64,000 bases of DNA from Chryseobacterium indologenes (GCA_002439165.1 DJTE01000018.1:119098-183097); one strand, 5' to 3'. Positions 43,239 through 53,111 are shown, numbered from the stretch's first letter. The notes: generated from the sequence alone by a model not told the origin. Numbers and translations: made by a program.

Positions 43239-43326
43239 CATTCTCTGCTGCTTCCTGAAAAGTTTAAGAGATTAAAAGTATATTAAAACGCTTCCGGAAT
43301 TAATTTAAATTTAAAATGAAAACAGA

Positions 43327-44163
43327 TCAAATACTGCGTATCATTTCAAACTGTGATAACCAGTTGTTAAGTCCTATTTTTTTATCAAGGAATGTATATA
43401 TCTCTTCAGAAACATCATCCACATTATTGACTGCGATGGGCTGCCCGTCGGCAATGGCTCTAAAAAGCGTCACCCCTACTCCCTGTTTTCTATATTCTTT
43501 GCGCACTGCCGCCTGAAGTACCCTTCCTGCACCGGGATTGTAAATGATATAACCGGCCAGATTTTCATTACAATATGCTCCCAAAGCCTGATAGGTATCC
43601 GGCATAGGATCCAGTACAAAAACAGATCCCTGCCATGAAGGTTCAATATCCCAGAAAGAACGGAGACTTTTCCATTCAAAATCCTTCATCTTCTTTATTG
43701 TAATATCAGGATTCTCTACTCCTGAACTGATATTTCCTTTAAAACAGTTCAATTTTCTGACAACAGTAAAGCCTAATCTTTCATAAGCCCTGATCGCAGC
43801 AGTATTTCCTTCGATTACTTCCAGCAATAAAACATTGGCTTTCCTTTCTTTCAGAGCAGGAATAATAAAATCATACATTTTTCTTACCAATCCTTTCCCT
43901 CTGCTTTCCGGGACTACACCTGTCCCGCCGTTATAAATAATTTTCCGCCCATTCTCCAACTTTTCGGACTGAAGAATAAAACCAACCAGTTTTCCCTCTT
44001 CAAAAGCTCCCACTGAAATACTTAAATCTAATTTTTCAGCAGCAATTTTAGATGCAAGCACTTCCTTCGTCAGATGAAAAGGAACAATATAGTCTGAAAA
44101 AGAAAGATTAAATACTGCTAAAAGCTCATCTAATTCAACATGGATTAAAGTTTTAAACTCCAT
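43327..44163 (-). CDS. Double GNAT acetyltransferase
   Basis: A 278-residue protein with two GNAT-type halves: the first (about 1-135) has a clear acetyl-CoA loop S-R-G-K-G-L; the second (about 145-278) has Y-R-K-Q-G-V. Tandem GNAT proteins often combine a catalytic and a degenerate half; the first keeps the better motif. Substrate unknown. Confidence 0.85.
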   Translation of the reverse strand: MEFKTLIHVELDELLAVFNLSFSDYIVPFHLTKEVLASKIAAEKLDLSISVGAFEEGKLVGFILQSEKLENGRKIIYNGGTGVVPESRGKGLVRKMYDFIIPALKERKANVLLLEVIEGNTAAIRAYERLGFTVVRKLNCFKGNISSGVENPDITIKKMKDFEWKSLRSFWDIEPSWQGSVFVLDPMPDTYQALGAYCNENLAGYIIYNPGAGRVLQAAVRKEYRKQGVGVTLFRAIADGQPIAVNNVDDVSEEIYTFLDKKIGLNNWLSQFEMIRSI

Positions 44164-44373
44164 AGATCTTATTTTTTTTAATTATCATTTCCCGACGACC
44201 ACTCTCGGTCAGGATCTTCCTTACACTACTAAGGAATCGGCCCTTTCAAAGTTACAAATATTCCGTTTTTAACTTCCCCTTGCTTCCGGATTTTCTTTTT
44301 GACAACGGTACATCAGTTCTCTGAAGCGTCCGGCCTACATTGAAACGAATAATTTAATATCCCGGCACTAATA

Positions 44374-44407
44374 AAAATCCCTTCACAGTACACTGTAAAG
44401 GGATTTT
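44374..44407 (-). terminator. Terminator of cytochrome c/YceI operon
   Basis: AAAATCCCTTCACAGT (44374-44389) pairs with ACTGTAAAGGGATTTT (44392-44407), one mismatch; on the minus strand it is followed by a T-run. Confidence 0.85.
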
Positions 44408-44424
44408 CCATCTGTAACTTTCAG

Positions 44425-45201
44425 TTATTCCCTGATAAGTTTTTCATATGACAGGCTTCCATCTTTTAAAGTAATTTCAAAATAATAGGTTCCTGATTTT
44501 AAATCATTGATTTTTATGTTTTTACCTTCTATTTTCACCGATCTTATTTTTCTTCCTGTTGATTCATAGATGTTCACAGACTGTATTTTATCAGCATTTT
44601 TAAAGCTGACCGTCTCTTTGGCCGGATTTGGATAAAGCATTATTTTTTTGCTTTCCGCCACAACCTCATCTGCTCCCAGTACAGCTCTTGTCAGAACCGC
44701 ATATCCTCTGTTAGCAGTACCAAAACCATGATAATTTGATTCCAGTGTTGTGCTGGGGCCTTTTGCAAAGAAGATATTGATTGAACTGGTATTATTGGCA
44801 AACGCAGTGTCTCCTGCTCCACCGGCCAGTGACCGGGTAGCCACGATGGTTCGCGTTCCGCCTGAAACCGTGTTGGAAGTCATCGTCCAGTCCTGTGCTG
44901 TGTCTGCATTGGGCGTATTTCCTATGCCGGCAAAGGTATAATCCAGATTGGTATTGGCCGTAGAGTTGGAATTATAAATAAAACCATCTACGCCGGTTCC
45001 CATTCCTCCGCTGGATCCGGTCCCACCGAATCCTACTCCCAGATAAGCAGTATCAGGTCCTGTAAGCTTTAATGTAACCTGTGTGGGCGACGTATCAAGC
45101 CTTACCGTCATACCGGTAGATAAACTGACGGTTCCGGTCGTAAACTGAGCCCCGGCTAAACCGGCAAGGGCTAAACTAAGTGTAAGTAAAACTTTTTTCA
45201 T
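44425..45201 (-). CDS. Secreted DOMON-like protein with T9SS sorting domain
   Basis: A 258-residue secreted protein. After the signal peptide (to about 18, A-G-A-Q) comes a DOMON-like beta-sandwich (LKLTGPDTAYLGVGFGG, RTIVATRSLAGG) that could bind haem or sugar. The C-terminus (KIMLYPNPAKETVSF, KSGTYYFEITLKDG) is a T9SS sorting domain. Last gene of a five-gene operon with a cytochrome c, which makes haem or redox function plausible but unproven. Confidence 0.82.
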   Translation of the reverse strand: MKKVLLTLSLALAGLAGAQFTTGTVSLSTGMTVRLDTSPTQVTLKLTGPDTAYLGVGFGGTGSSGGMGTGVDGFIYNSNSTANTNLDYTFAGIGNTPNADTAQDWTMTSNTVSGGTRTIVATRSLAGGAGDTAFANNTSSINIFFAKGPSTTLESNYHGFGTANRGYAVLTRAVLGADEVVAESKKIMLYPNPAKETVSFKNADKIQSVNIYESTGRKIRSVKIEGKNIKINDLKSGTYYFEITLKDGSLSYEKLIRE

Positions 45202-45203
45202 AA

Positions 45204-45728
45204 TTAATTTTTTAAGAGGTTGATAATTTCCGGGTTATTGGTTTGCATAGCATATTCAAAAGGGGTCATTCCCATTGAATCTTTTTTCGATTTATCTGCT
45301 TTATACCTGAGCAGTATTTCGATCAGTTCTTTATTTCCGAATTTTACGGCCCAGAATAGAGGAGTATAACCGGTAGTATCGGCGATATTAGGGTCTGCTT
45401 TTTTCTTTAATAAACTCTCTACCAGATCTCTGTTATATTTTACAGCCAATCCGGCCAATGCTGTTCCTTCCCCGCTTTTGTAATTAACATCTTTTACATG
45501 GTCGATCAGGAATTTGGCAACCTCTGTATTTCCTCTGTAACAGGCCAGAATAAGAGGTGAAAATCCGTTTTCATTGGTTTGGTTGATGATATCCGGATTT
45601 TGCTTCATCAGTTCTTTTACTTCATTAACGGTGCCGGCCCTGGCAACATCAAATATTGATTTTGCTTTTTCCTGAGCAGCCACCCAAGCTCCCAGAAATA
45701 TACTGAGTATCAGAATCAGGTTTTTCAT
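45204..45728 (-). CDS. Secreted ankyrin-repeat protein
   Basis: A 174-residue protein with a signal peptide and four ankyrin-type repeats (about 45-170; NENGFSPLILACYRGN, DTTGYTPLFWAVKFGN, DSMGMTPFEYAMQTNN). Such periplasmic ankyrin proteins bind partner proteins. It overlaps the YceI gene by four bases and precedes the DOMON gene by two. Confidence 0.85.
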   Translation of the reverse strand: MKNLILILSIFLGAWVAAQEKAKSIFDVARAGTVNEVKELMKQNPDIINQTNENGFSPLILACYRGNTEVAKFLIDHVKDVNYKSGEGTALAGLAVKYNRDLVESLLKKKADPNIADTTGYTPLFWAVKFGNKELIEILLRYKADKSKKDSMGMTPFEYAMQTNNPEIINLLKN

Positions 45729-46270
45729 TGTTTAAGCAGTATATAATTATACTCAACATTTACATTTTCGGCGATCTTTTTGGTTACCATCTTCGGAATG
45801 GTGACTTTATGATCGGCGGGCCTGGCCACAAAGCTTCCCTGCATATAAATATTACCGTCTTTAGCATATATGGAAGCGGTAGAACTAACCGCCCTGTCTA
45901 CACCGTGGAAGTTGAGAGTTCCCTGCACGGTAAATTTCTGCGGAGATGAGGTAAGCCTGGTTTTATCAAAGTTTAAAATTTTTCCTTTGAAGGTGGTCTT
46001 CGGATATTTTGCTGTTTCGGCATAGCTTTCATTAAAATGCTCTTCCATTAATTTGGTTTTAAAATGAAAGTTTTTTACCGCAGAAACGGAAGCTATTTCA
46101 CCATTGTCCGCATTCAGAACAAAAACATTGTTGTTGTCCTGTGCATAAACATCTTCAAAAAGAGGTACTGATGCTTCAAATGTTACTTTTCCTGTCTTGG
46201 AACTGTATTTCTGAGCCGTAGCCCAACCCGCGAAAAACAGCAGAGTACTGATCAATATCGATTTTTTCAT
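45725..46270 (-). CDS. YceI family protein
   Basis: A 181-residue secreted lipocalin-like YceI domain protein (signal peptide to about 19). YceI proteins bind polyisoprenoids or other lipophilic ligands. The strand pattern (GKVTFEASVPL, FTVQGTLNFHGVDR) matches. It lies 12 bases after the cytochrome c gene and overlaps the ankyrin gene by four bases. Confidence 0.88.
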   Translation of the reverse strand: MKKSILISTLLFFAGWATAQKYSSKTGKVTFEASVPLFEDVYAQDNNNVFVLNADNGEIASVSAVKNFHFKTKLMEEHFNESYAETAKYPKTTFKGKILNFDKTRLTSSPQKFTVQGTLNFHGVDRAVSSTASIYAKDGNIYMQGSFVARPADHKVTIPKMVTKKIAENVNVEYNYILLKQ

Positions 46271-46282
46271 TGTAGATCTTTT

Positions 46283-46624
46283 TTAATTTTCAATAAGCCC
46301 GTTGGCTTTCCATTGGATAAAAACATTGATCTGAGTCTGAGACAAAGATCCTCCCTGCGGCATTTTTCCGGGGTCGCCGCCGGGTCTCTGTATCCTGTTG
46401 AGGATACCTTCTATATTGCTCTTTACATCGTTGTACGTCACAAAAGGCTTAAAACTTCCCGCTGAATGACAGCTTATGCAGTTATTATCCACAATTGGTT
46501 TTACGTCCTGGCTGTACGTTACCAGTTCAGCAATGGGCGTATTATCGGAAATCTCTTCATAAGTTCTGCTGTCACAGGCTGCTGCTAAGGCCGCAGCGGA
46601 CAAAATGTATAAGATCTTTTTCAT
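46283..46624 (-). CDS. c-type cytochrome lipoprotein
   Basis: A 113-residue lipoprotein (Cys17 lipobox). A haem-binding C-I-S-C-H lies at 49-53 and a distal ligand Met88 is in PGKMPQGG. I use ATG 46624, because the longer 46690 start adds a basic non-signal stretch ahead of the real signal peptide. It probably carries electrons in the envelope; the partner is unknown but it is co-transcribed with a DUF5777 barrel and YceI. Confidence 0.9.
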   Translation of the reverse strand: MKKILYILSAAALAAACDSRTYEEISDNTPIAELVTYSQDVKPIVDNNCISCHSAGSFKPFVTYNDVKSNIEGILNRIQRPGGDPGKMPQGGSLSQTQINVFIQWKANGLIEN

Positions 46625-46625
46625 A

Positions 46626-47474
46626 TTAAAATACCCTGTAAAGATTAAACCCAAAGAAAATCTGACCTTTCTCCCACTTTCCCGCCGCATTGGTGAGATA
46701 GCCTATATCTGAATTGATCTGGGAATTGGTGAACAAAAGTTGGAAGACATGTCCTCCGGTTTCTATATCCACTCCTAAGGAAAGCGGATTTTTATAGAAG
46801 CTATGGCTGTCGAAATTCACAAAATACTCAGCATTCAGAGAAACTCTTCCGGATATTTTATAACGTCCTCCCAGACCTGCCAGAAATTGGTTCTTATCTT
46901 CGGCAGAAGGTTCATAGAGGTTTTTATGAACATAGGACGGAGTGAGCTGTAACGAGAATTTATCACTGAATCTCCTTGATATGAGAGCCTGGGTAAGGTA
47001 AGAAAGCCTGTCGCTGAATCTCAGATGGGGATAATTATCTTTATCCAGATCTGTATTTAAAGCCATTACATTGTAGCCTGCAATATCCACAGGAATATCT
47101 TCATTCTGTTTCAACAGTCTGTACTTCACAGCACCTTCAAAGGTTTTCATATTCGTTTCCCGGGAAAGGCTTACCGAAACCGCATCGGTAATTCCATAGA
47201 TTACTCCCAGCTTCGTTGAAGCATCATCAAGACCGAAAAAGTTTTTAAATCCGGTACTCAGATCTCCGAAACGGTGGGCTACAACAATGTACCACTCATT
47301 TTTGGCAGAGAGTTTTGTAGATTGTCCCGTTACGATCTGAAGGGCTTTGAAAGCAGGCTGAGAAATTTCTGTATCGGCCTTAAGGGTGTCAATATCTTTC
47401 AGCAGATCTTCCTGTGCAAAGAGAAAACCTGATGACAATACCGACAAAAATAAGAGAGTTTTTGTCATATGCAA
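46626..47474 (-). CDS. DUF5777 outer-membrane beta-barrel protein
   Basis: A 282-residue protein with signal peptide and beta-barrel strand pattern (EWYIVVAHRFGDLS, VSVSLSRETNMKTFEGAVKYRLL, KGQIFFGFNLYRVF end). DUF5777 family, often next to c-type cytochromes and YceI in Bacteroidota. The likely start is 47474 or 47468. First gene of the operon; a palindromic Crp-type box sits upstream. Confidence 0.82.
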   Translation of the reverse strand: MHMTKTLLFLSVLSSGFLFAQEDLLKDIDTLKADTEISQPAFKALQIVTGQSTKLSAKNEWYIVVAHRFGDLSTGFKNFFGLDDASTKLGVIYGITDAVSVSLSRETNMKTFEGAVKYRLLKQNEDIPVDIAGYNVMALNTDLDKDNYPHLRFSDRLSYLTQALISRRFSDKFSLQLTPSYVHKNLYEPSAEDKNQFLAGLGGRYKISGRVSLNAEYFVNFDSHSFYKNPLSLGVDIETGGHVFQLLFTNSQINSDIGYLTNAAGKWEKGQIFFGFNLYRVF

Positions 47475-47527
47475 TTTTGAATTAAATTATCATATAACAA
47501 ACTTATTGAGTTATCAATTCAAAATCA

Positions 47528-47543
47528 GGTGATAAAAGTCACC
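47528..47543. promoter_or_regulatory. Crp/Fnr-type operator GGTGA-N6-TCACC
   Basis: A 16-bp palindrome GGTGATAAAAGTCACC lies 54 bases before the DUF5777 start and just downstream of the Crp/Fnr gene. Its form is the standard Crp/Fnr dimer site (GTGA-N6-TCAC). It probably controls the operon. Confidence 0.65.
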
Positions 47544-47595
47544 GAATGAATTGTTTTTATCAATCATAAAATTAAAATCAATAAAACATTATAAA

Positions 47596-48255
47596 TTAGA
47601 ATTGTCTAACATTTTCATTAACAGGGATTTTTATTCCTTCTTTGGTCTGCATAATTTCGCCTTCATTTTCAATTTTTTTCAAAACACGGCTCACTACTTC
47701 CCTGGAAGTCCCTAAGCTGCTGGCAATTTCGCGATGGGTAATTTTAATAGGATTATTGCCTGTTATGGCAATCTGCTGTTTGATATAATTGAGAATTCTC
47801 TTGTCCAGCCTGTGAAATACAGCGTCATTTACCATATTCATAATTTCTGAGAACCGTTTATCATATTCGTGATAAAATACCCTGTTGATCTCCGGAAATC
47901 TGATCAGCCATTCATGGATTACGGAAACAGGAATCAGCAGCACCTCGGAATCTTCTTCTGCTACTGCATAAACCCGGCTTACATAATCGGTAAAAATAGA
48001 GGAAAAAGTCATCAGACAGCTGTCATTGGGTCTGATGTAATAATAGATGAGTTCTCTTCCGTCATTTAAAGTAAAAACTCTTATAGAACCTTTTATAAGG
48101 AAAGGAACGTATTTATTCTTCTGCCCTTCTCTTACAATTTCTGTTTTTGCTTTTATATCGGCTATTACGACATTGGTGTGCATTTCTTTTAAAAAATCCG
48201 CCCCCAAAAATCCGAATTTATCAATAATAAGTTGATTATTTACCATATATTCCAA
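47596..48255 (-). CDS. Crp/Fnr family transcriptional regulator
   Basis: A 219-residue regulator: N-terminal cyclic-nucleotide-like sensor barrel (about 30-130) and a C-terminal winged helix (about 165-215, REIASSLGTSREVVSRVLKKIENEGEI). No Fnr-type Cys cluster is seen, so the signal is unlikely to be Fe-S oxygen sensing. It probably regulates the adjacent operon through the 47528 box. Confidence 0.9.
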   Translation of the reverse strand: MEYMVNNQLIIDKFGFLGADFLKEMHTNVVIADIKAKTEIVREGQKNKYVPFLIKGSIRVFTLNDGRELIYYYIRPNDSCLMTFSSIFTDYVSRVYAVAEEDSEVLLIPVSVIHEWLIRFPEINRVFYHEYDKRFSEIMNMVNDAVFHRLDKRILNYIKQQIAITGNNPIKITHREIASSLGTSREVVSRVLKKIENEGEIMQTKEGIKIPVNENVRQF

Positions 48256-48268
48256 TCATTTCATGAAA

Positions 48269-48276
48269 CAAATATA
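48269..48276 (-). promoter_or_regulatory. -7 box for Crp/Fnr gene
   Basis: Minus-strand TATATTTG matches TAnnTTTG, 13 bases upstream of the start codon. It abuts a 10-bp palindrome TTTCATGAAA (48259-48268), a possible self-operator. Confidence 0.4.
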
Positions 48277-48362
48277 TAAAATTGAATAATCAGTTGGATA
48301 TTTTTCTGAATTCTTTACACTTATTTAATCCGGCGGGAGGCTTCAGGTTCAAATACCATCAT

Positions 48363-48392
48363 AAAAAATGCCCCGATGAGCATCGGGGCATT
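48363..48392 (-). terminator. Terminator of rpoBC-DUF3467 transcript
   Basis: AATGCCCCGATG (48367-48378) pairs with CATCGGGGCATT (48381-48392); on the minus strand a T-run follows. Confidence 0.9.
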
Positions 48393-48414
48393 CTTATGTA
48401 TTGTAAGAAAAATC

Positions 48415-48720
48415 TTAAGCTTGTACGTTGTTTCCTCCTAATACGAAAGGCTCAACTTCTTTGATTTCTCCGAACTGCTGCTCATAGTTAGCGATGTTCT
48501 GTTGAAGAGCGTTTAAAACTCTTTTAGCGTGAAGTGGAGCAAGAATAACTCTTGATCTTACTTTCGCCTGCTGTACCCCCGGCATTAATTGGATGAAATC
48601 TACTACGAACTCAGATGGAGAGTGGTTTACCAATGCTAAGTTAGCATAGATACCAGCAGCTACCATTTCGTTTAATTCGATGTTGATGTTTCCGTCTTGT
48701 GGATTTTGATTGTTGTCCAT
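48415..48720 (-). CDS. DUF3467 protein
   Basis: A 101-residue soluble protein of the DUF3467 family (NIELNEMVAAGIYANLALVNHSPSEFVVDFIQLMPG). In Bacteroidota it commonly follows rpoC; here it lies 87 bases downstream of rpoC and ends in the operon terminator. Role unknown, perhaps linked to transcription by context. Confidence 0.85.
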   Translation of the reverse strand: MDNNQNPQDGNINIELNEMVAAGIYANLALVNHSPSEFVVDFIQLMPGVQQAKVRSRVILAPLHAKRVLNALQQNIANYEQQFGEIKEVEPFVLGGNNVQA

Positions 48721-48807
48721 TGTTATAAATTATGTTTTTAAAATTCGAAATTTGAGATTGTGAAAATATAAAAATAATTTCAAATCCCAAATTTCAAATC
48801 ATTAATT

Positions 48808-51800
48808 TTAGTTAAGGTCTTCGAATTCTTTCTTAGAACCTACGATTACATTCTGGTATTCTTTAAGACCTGTACCTGCAGGAATTCTGTGTCCTACAAT
48901 TACATTTTCTTTAAGACCTCCAAGAGCGTCTACTTTACCGGCTACTGCAGCTTCGTTAAGTACTTTAGTGGTTTCCTGGAACGATGCCGCAGACATGAAT
49001 GACTTGGTCTGAAGAGCTGCTCTTGTAATACCCTGAAGTACAGGTGTTGCTGTGGCGGGAAGTGCTTCTCTTACTTCTACCAATGCCTGGTCTTCACGTC
49101 TCAGCTTAGAGTTTTCGTCTCTTAATTCTCTTGCAGTAATCATCTGACCTGGTCTGAATTCTTTAGAATCACCGGCATCTACTACTACTTTAAGACCGAA
49201 TACTCTGTTGTTTTCCTCAAGGAAGTCGTATTTATGCTCAAGAGCACCTTCAAGGAACTGAGTATCACCTCCGTCTACGATAGATACTTTTGTCATCATC
49301 TGTCTTACGATGATTTCGAAGTGCTTATCGTCGATTTTTACCCCCTGAAGACGGTAAACTTCCTGAATTTCATTTACCAGATATTCCTGAACTGCCGTTG
49401 GGCCTTTGATTCTCAGGATATCATCCGGAGTGATAGAACCGTCAGAAAGTGGCGAACCAGCTCTTACGAAGTCATTCTCCTGAACAAGGATCTGGTTGGA
49501 AAGTTTTACCAGGTAAATCTTTCTTTCTCCTGTTTTAGCCTCTACAATAAGTTCACGGTTACCTCTCTTGATTTTTCCGTAAGAAACTACCCCGTCGATT
49601 TCAGTAACCACCGCCGGGTTTGAAGGGTTTCTCGCTTCGAATAATTCGGTAACTCTCGGAAGACCTCCGGTAATATCCCCTGCTTTCGCAGATTTTCTCG
49701 GGATCTTGATTAAGACTTTACCAGCCTTGATCTTTTCACCGTCGTTAACCATTAAGTGGGCTCCTACCGGTAAGTTATACCCTTTCTGCTCAACTCCTTT
49801 GGAATCTACTACTTTTAATGTAGGTACGGCTTTCTTGTTTCTGGATTCGGAGATTACTTTTTCTTCGAAACCTGTTGCTTCGTCAATTTCCAGCTGGAAT
49901 GAAACCCCCTGGATAATATCTTCGTATTCTACTTTACCGGCAGTTTCAGCAATGATTACCGCGTTATAAGCATCCCATGTACAGATTACGGTACCTTTTG
50001 TTACTTTATCGCCCGGTTTCACAGCCAATACTGAACCGTAAGGTACGTTAGCCACCATTAACGGAGTTCTGGACTCGTTATCAGCAACTAATCTGAATTC
50101 CGTTGAACGGGAAACTACTACTTCAGATGTATTACCGTTTTCATCTTCCGTAGTAATTGTTCTTACTTCGTCCATTTCAACGATACCGTCTCTTCTTGCA
50201 ACGATAGATGGGTTTTCTGATACGTTTGATGCAGTACCCCCCTGGTGGAAGGTTCTCAACGTAAGCTGAGTTCCCGGCTCCCCAATGGACTGTGCTGCAA
50301 TTACACCTACCGCTTCACCCATATGGATCATTTTACCTGTTGCAAGGTTTCTACCGTAACACTTAGCACAGATCCCTTTCTTGGCTTCACAGGTTAATGG
50401 TGAACGAACTTCAACGGCTTCCAATCCTGCTTCTTCAATTCTCTTCGCCAATTGTTCAGTGATTACCTGATCAGCTTCAGCGATTAATTCATCACTTTCA
50501 GGATCGTAGATATTATGTAGAGAAACTCTACCTAAGATTCTTTCGGAGATTCTTTCAACGATCTCGTCATTTTTCTTAAGTGCAGTAACTTCTGTACCTC
50601 TTAAAGTTCCACAGTCGTCTTCTGTAACGATAACGTCCTGTGCAACGTCTACCAGTCTTCTCGTTAAGTAACCGGCATCGGCCGTTTTAAGAGCGGTATC
50701 CGCAAGACCTTTACGGGCACCGTGGGTAGAGATAAAGTACTCAAGGATGGAAAGACCTTCTTTAAAGTTGGCAAGGATCGGGTTTTCGATGATCTCCGCG
50801 CCGGTAGAACCAGCTTTTTGCGGTTTCGCCATCAAACCTCTCATCCCTGATAACTGACGGATCTGCTCCTTGGAACCCCTCGCTCCGGAGTCAAGCATCA
50901 TGTATACAGAGTTGAAACCGCCCTGGTCAGTTTTCATTCTGCCCATGATCATTTCAGTAAGGTTTGCGTTTGTTGTAGTCCAAACATCAATTACCTGGTT
51001 ATAACGTTCTGTATCTGTAATCAGACCCATGTTATAGTTAGCTCTAATCTCATCTACCGTTCCGATAGAGTCAGCAATCATCTGCTTTTTCTCAACAGGA
51101 ACCACGATGTCTCCTAATGAGAAAGAAAGACCTCCTTTGAATGCGTTTGAATACCCTAAGTCTTTCATAGCATCCAGGAACTTCACTGTTGTAGGGAAGT
51201 CTGTATCAGCAAGGATTTTACCGATAACATTTCTCAATGATTTCTTGGTAAGAAGTTCATTGATATATCCTACCTGCTTAGGTACGATCTGGTTGAATAA
51301 GATTCTACCTACTGAAGTTTCGATCAGTCTTGTTACCAGCTGTCCGTCTTCTTTCACAGGAAGTCTGCATCTTACCTTAGCATTCAGTGATACTCTTCCT
51401 TCAGCATAAGCGATTTCCGCTTCTTCCGGAGAGTAGAATGCAAGACCTTCACCTTTTACTTTCATATCTTCCGTAGAGCTCAGTTCTTTGGTCATGAAAT
51501 AAAGACCAAGAACCATGTCCTGAGAAGGTACGGTAATCGGGGAACCGTTGGCAGGGTTCAGGATGTTCTGAGATCCCAGCATCAATAGCTGAGCTTCAAG
51601 GATCGCTTCCGGTCCTAACGGTAAGTGTACCGCCATCTGGTCACCATCGAAGTCGGCGTTGAATGCCGTTGTTACCAATGGGTGCAGCTGGATTGCCTTA
51701 CCTTCGATCATTTTAGGCTGGAAAGCCTGAATACCCAGTCTGTGAAGCGTAGGTGCCCTGTTCAATAGTACCGGGTGACCTTTCATCACGTTTTCAAGGA

Positions 51801-53073
51801 TATCATATACTACGGGCTCTTTTCTGTCGATAATTCTCTTTGCAGATTTTACCGTTTTTACAATTCCTCTTTCAATCAGTTTTCTGATGATGAACGGTTT
51901 GTAAAGTTCAGCTGCCATATCTTTAGGGATTCCACACTCGTGAAGTTGTAAGTTCGGACCTACAACAATTACCGAACGTGCAGAGTAGTCAACCCTTTTT
52001 CCTAATAAGTTCTGACGGAAACGCCCCTGCTTACCTTTCAATGAATCTGAAAGTGATTTCAGCGGTCTGTTGGATTCAGATTTTACAGCTGATGATTTTC
52101 TTGTGTTATCGAATAATGAATCTACCGATTCCTGAAGCATACGCTTCTCGTTTCTCAAGATCACTTCAGGAGCTTTGATCTCCAACAGTCTTTTCAGACG
52201 GTTGTTTCTGATAATAACTCTTCTGTAAAGGTCATTTAAGTCAGAAGTTGCGAAACGTCCTCCATCCAATGGAACCAATGGTCTTAGTTCCGGCGGGATC
52301 ACAGGAAGTACACGCATGATCATCCACTCAGGCTTGTTGATCATTCTTGTATTGGCACCTCTCAATGCTTCTACAACGTTCAGTCTTTTTAAAGCCTCAG
52401 TTCTTCTCTGCTTGGAACCTTCGTTGTGTGCTTTGTGTCTTAAATCGAAAGACAATGCATCAAGATCGATTCTCTTTAACAGATCTTCCACAGCTTCAGC
52501 ACCCATTCTGGCGATGAATTTGTTTGGATCGGAATCGTCAAGATACTGGTTTTCCACAGGAAGGGTTTCCATGATATCCAGGTACTCTTCTTCTGTCAGG
52601 AACTCCATGCTTTCGAAGTCTGAACCGTCTAATTTTTTAGCAATACCCTGCTGAATTACTACGTATCTTTCGTAGTAAATGATCATATCCAGTTTCTTGG
52701 AAGGGATTCCCAAAAGGTAACCGATTTTGTTCGGTAATGAACGGAAATACCAGATGTGAGCGATTGGAACTACAAGGTTGATGTGCCCGATTCTCTCTCT
52801 TCGTACTTTTTTCTCTGTAACTTCTACTCCACAACGGTCACAAACGATCCCTTTGTAACGGATTCTTTTGTATTTACCACAGGCACATTCGTAATCCTTT
52901 ACAGGACCGAAGATCTTTTCACAGAATAACCCGTCTCTTTCAGGTTTGTGCGTTCTGTAGTTAATAGTTTCCGGTTTCAGAACTTCTCCTCTGGATTCCT
53001 GAAGAATGGATTCCGGTGAAGCTAAACCGATGGTTATTTTATTAAATCTACTTGATTTATTTTTATTTGACAT
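48808..53073 (-). CDS. rpoC: DNA-directed RNA polymerase subunit beta'
   Basis: A 1421-residue catalytic subunit. Visible are the N-terminal zinc ribbon (C63, C65, C78, C81), the active-site Mg loop NADFDGDQ at 472-479, and the second zinc-site region C-(x)n-C-x-x-C in the C-terminal half (near CEAKKGICAKCYG). Length is normal for Bacteroidota. It follows rpoB after 84 bases of repetitive AT-rich sequence and precedes DUF3467. Confidence 0.98.
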   Translation of the reverse strand: MSNKNKSSRFNKITIGLASPESILQESRGEVLKPETINYRTHKPERDGLFCEKIFGPVKDYECACGKYKRIRYKGIVCDRCGVEVTEKKVRRERIGHINLVVPIAHIWYFRSLPNKIGYLLGIPSKKLDMIIYYERYVVIQQGIAKKLDGSDFESMEFLTEEEYLDIMETLPVENQYLDDSDPNKFIARMGAEAVEDLLKRIDLDALSFDLRHKAHNEGSKQRRTEALKRLNVVEALRGANTRMINKPEWMIMRVLPVIPPELRPLVPLDGGRFATSDLNDLYRRVIIRNNRLKRLLEIKAPEVILRNEKRMLQESVDSLFDNTRKSSAVKSESNRPLKSLSDSLKGKQGRFRQNLLGKRVDYSARSVIVVGPNLQLHECGIPKDMAAELYKPFIIRKLIERGIVKTVKSAKRIIDRKEPVVYDILENVMKGHPVLLNRAPTLHRLGIQAFQPKMIEGKAIQLHPLVTTAFNADFDGDQMAVHLPLGPEAILEAQLLMLGSQNILNPANGSPITVPSQDMVLGLYFMTKELSSTEDMKVKGEGLAFYSPEEAEIAYAEGRVSLNAKVRCRLPVKEDGQLVTRLIETSVGRILFNQIVPKQVGYINELLTKKSLRNVIGKILADTDFPTTVKFLDAMKDLGYSNAFKGGLSFSLGDIVVPVEKKQMIADSIGTVDEIRANYNMGLITDTERYNQVIDVWTTTNANLTEMIMGRMKTDQGGFNSVYMMLDSGARGSKEQIRQLSGMRGLMAKPQKAGSTGAEIIENPILANFKEGLSILEYFISTHGARKGLADTALKTADAGYLTRRLVDVAQDVIVTEDDCGTLRGTEVTALKKNDEIVERISERILGRVSLHNIYDPESDELIAEADQVITEQLAKRIEEAGLEAVEVRSPLTCEAKKGICAKCYGRNLATGKMIHMGEAVGVIAAQSIGEPGTQLTLRTFHQGGTASNVSENPSIVARRDGIVEMDEVRTITTEDENGNTSEVVVSRSTEFRLVADNESRTPLMVANVPYGSVLAVKPGDKVTKGTVICTWDAYNAVIIAETAGKVEYEDIIQGVSFQLEIDEATGFEEKVISESRNKKAVPTLKVVDSKGVEQKGYNLPVGAHLMVNDGEKIKAGKVLIKIPRKSAKAGDITGGLPRVTELFEARNPSNPAVVTEIDGVVSYGKIKRGNRELIVEAKTGERKIYLVKLSNQILVQENDFVRAGSPLSDGSITPDDILRIKGPTAVQEYLVNEIQEVYRLQGVKIDDKHFEIIVRQMMTKVSIVDGGDTQFLEGALEHKYDFLEENNRVFGLKVVVDAGDSKEFRPGQMITARELRDENSKLRREDQALVEVREALPATATPVLQGITRAALQTKSFMSAASFQETTKVLNEAAVAGKVDALGGLKENVIVGHRIPAGTGLKEYQNVIVGSKKEFEDLN

Positions 53074-53076
53074 TTG

Positions 53077-53111
53077 TTAGATTTTAAATTTTAGATTTTA
53101 GATTTTAGATT
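53077..53111. repeat. Tandem TTTTAGA repeat in rpoB-rpoC spacer
   Basis: The 84-bp spacer contains four to five near-tandem copies of the heptamer TTTTAGA, followed by an AATGTT/AACATT hairpin (53120-53138). Its function is unknown; it could be a slippage-prone spacer. Confidence 0.6.
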
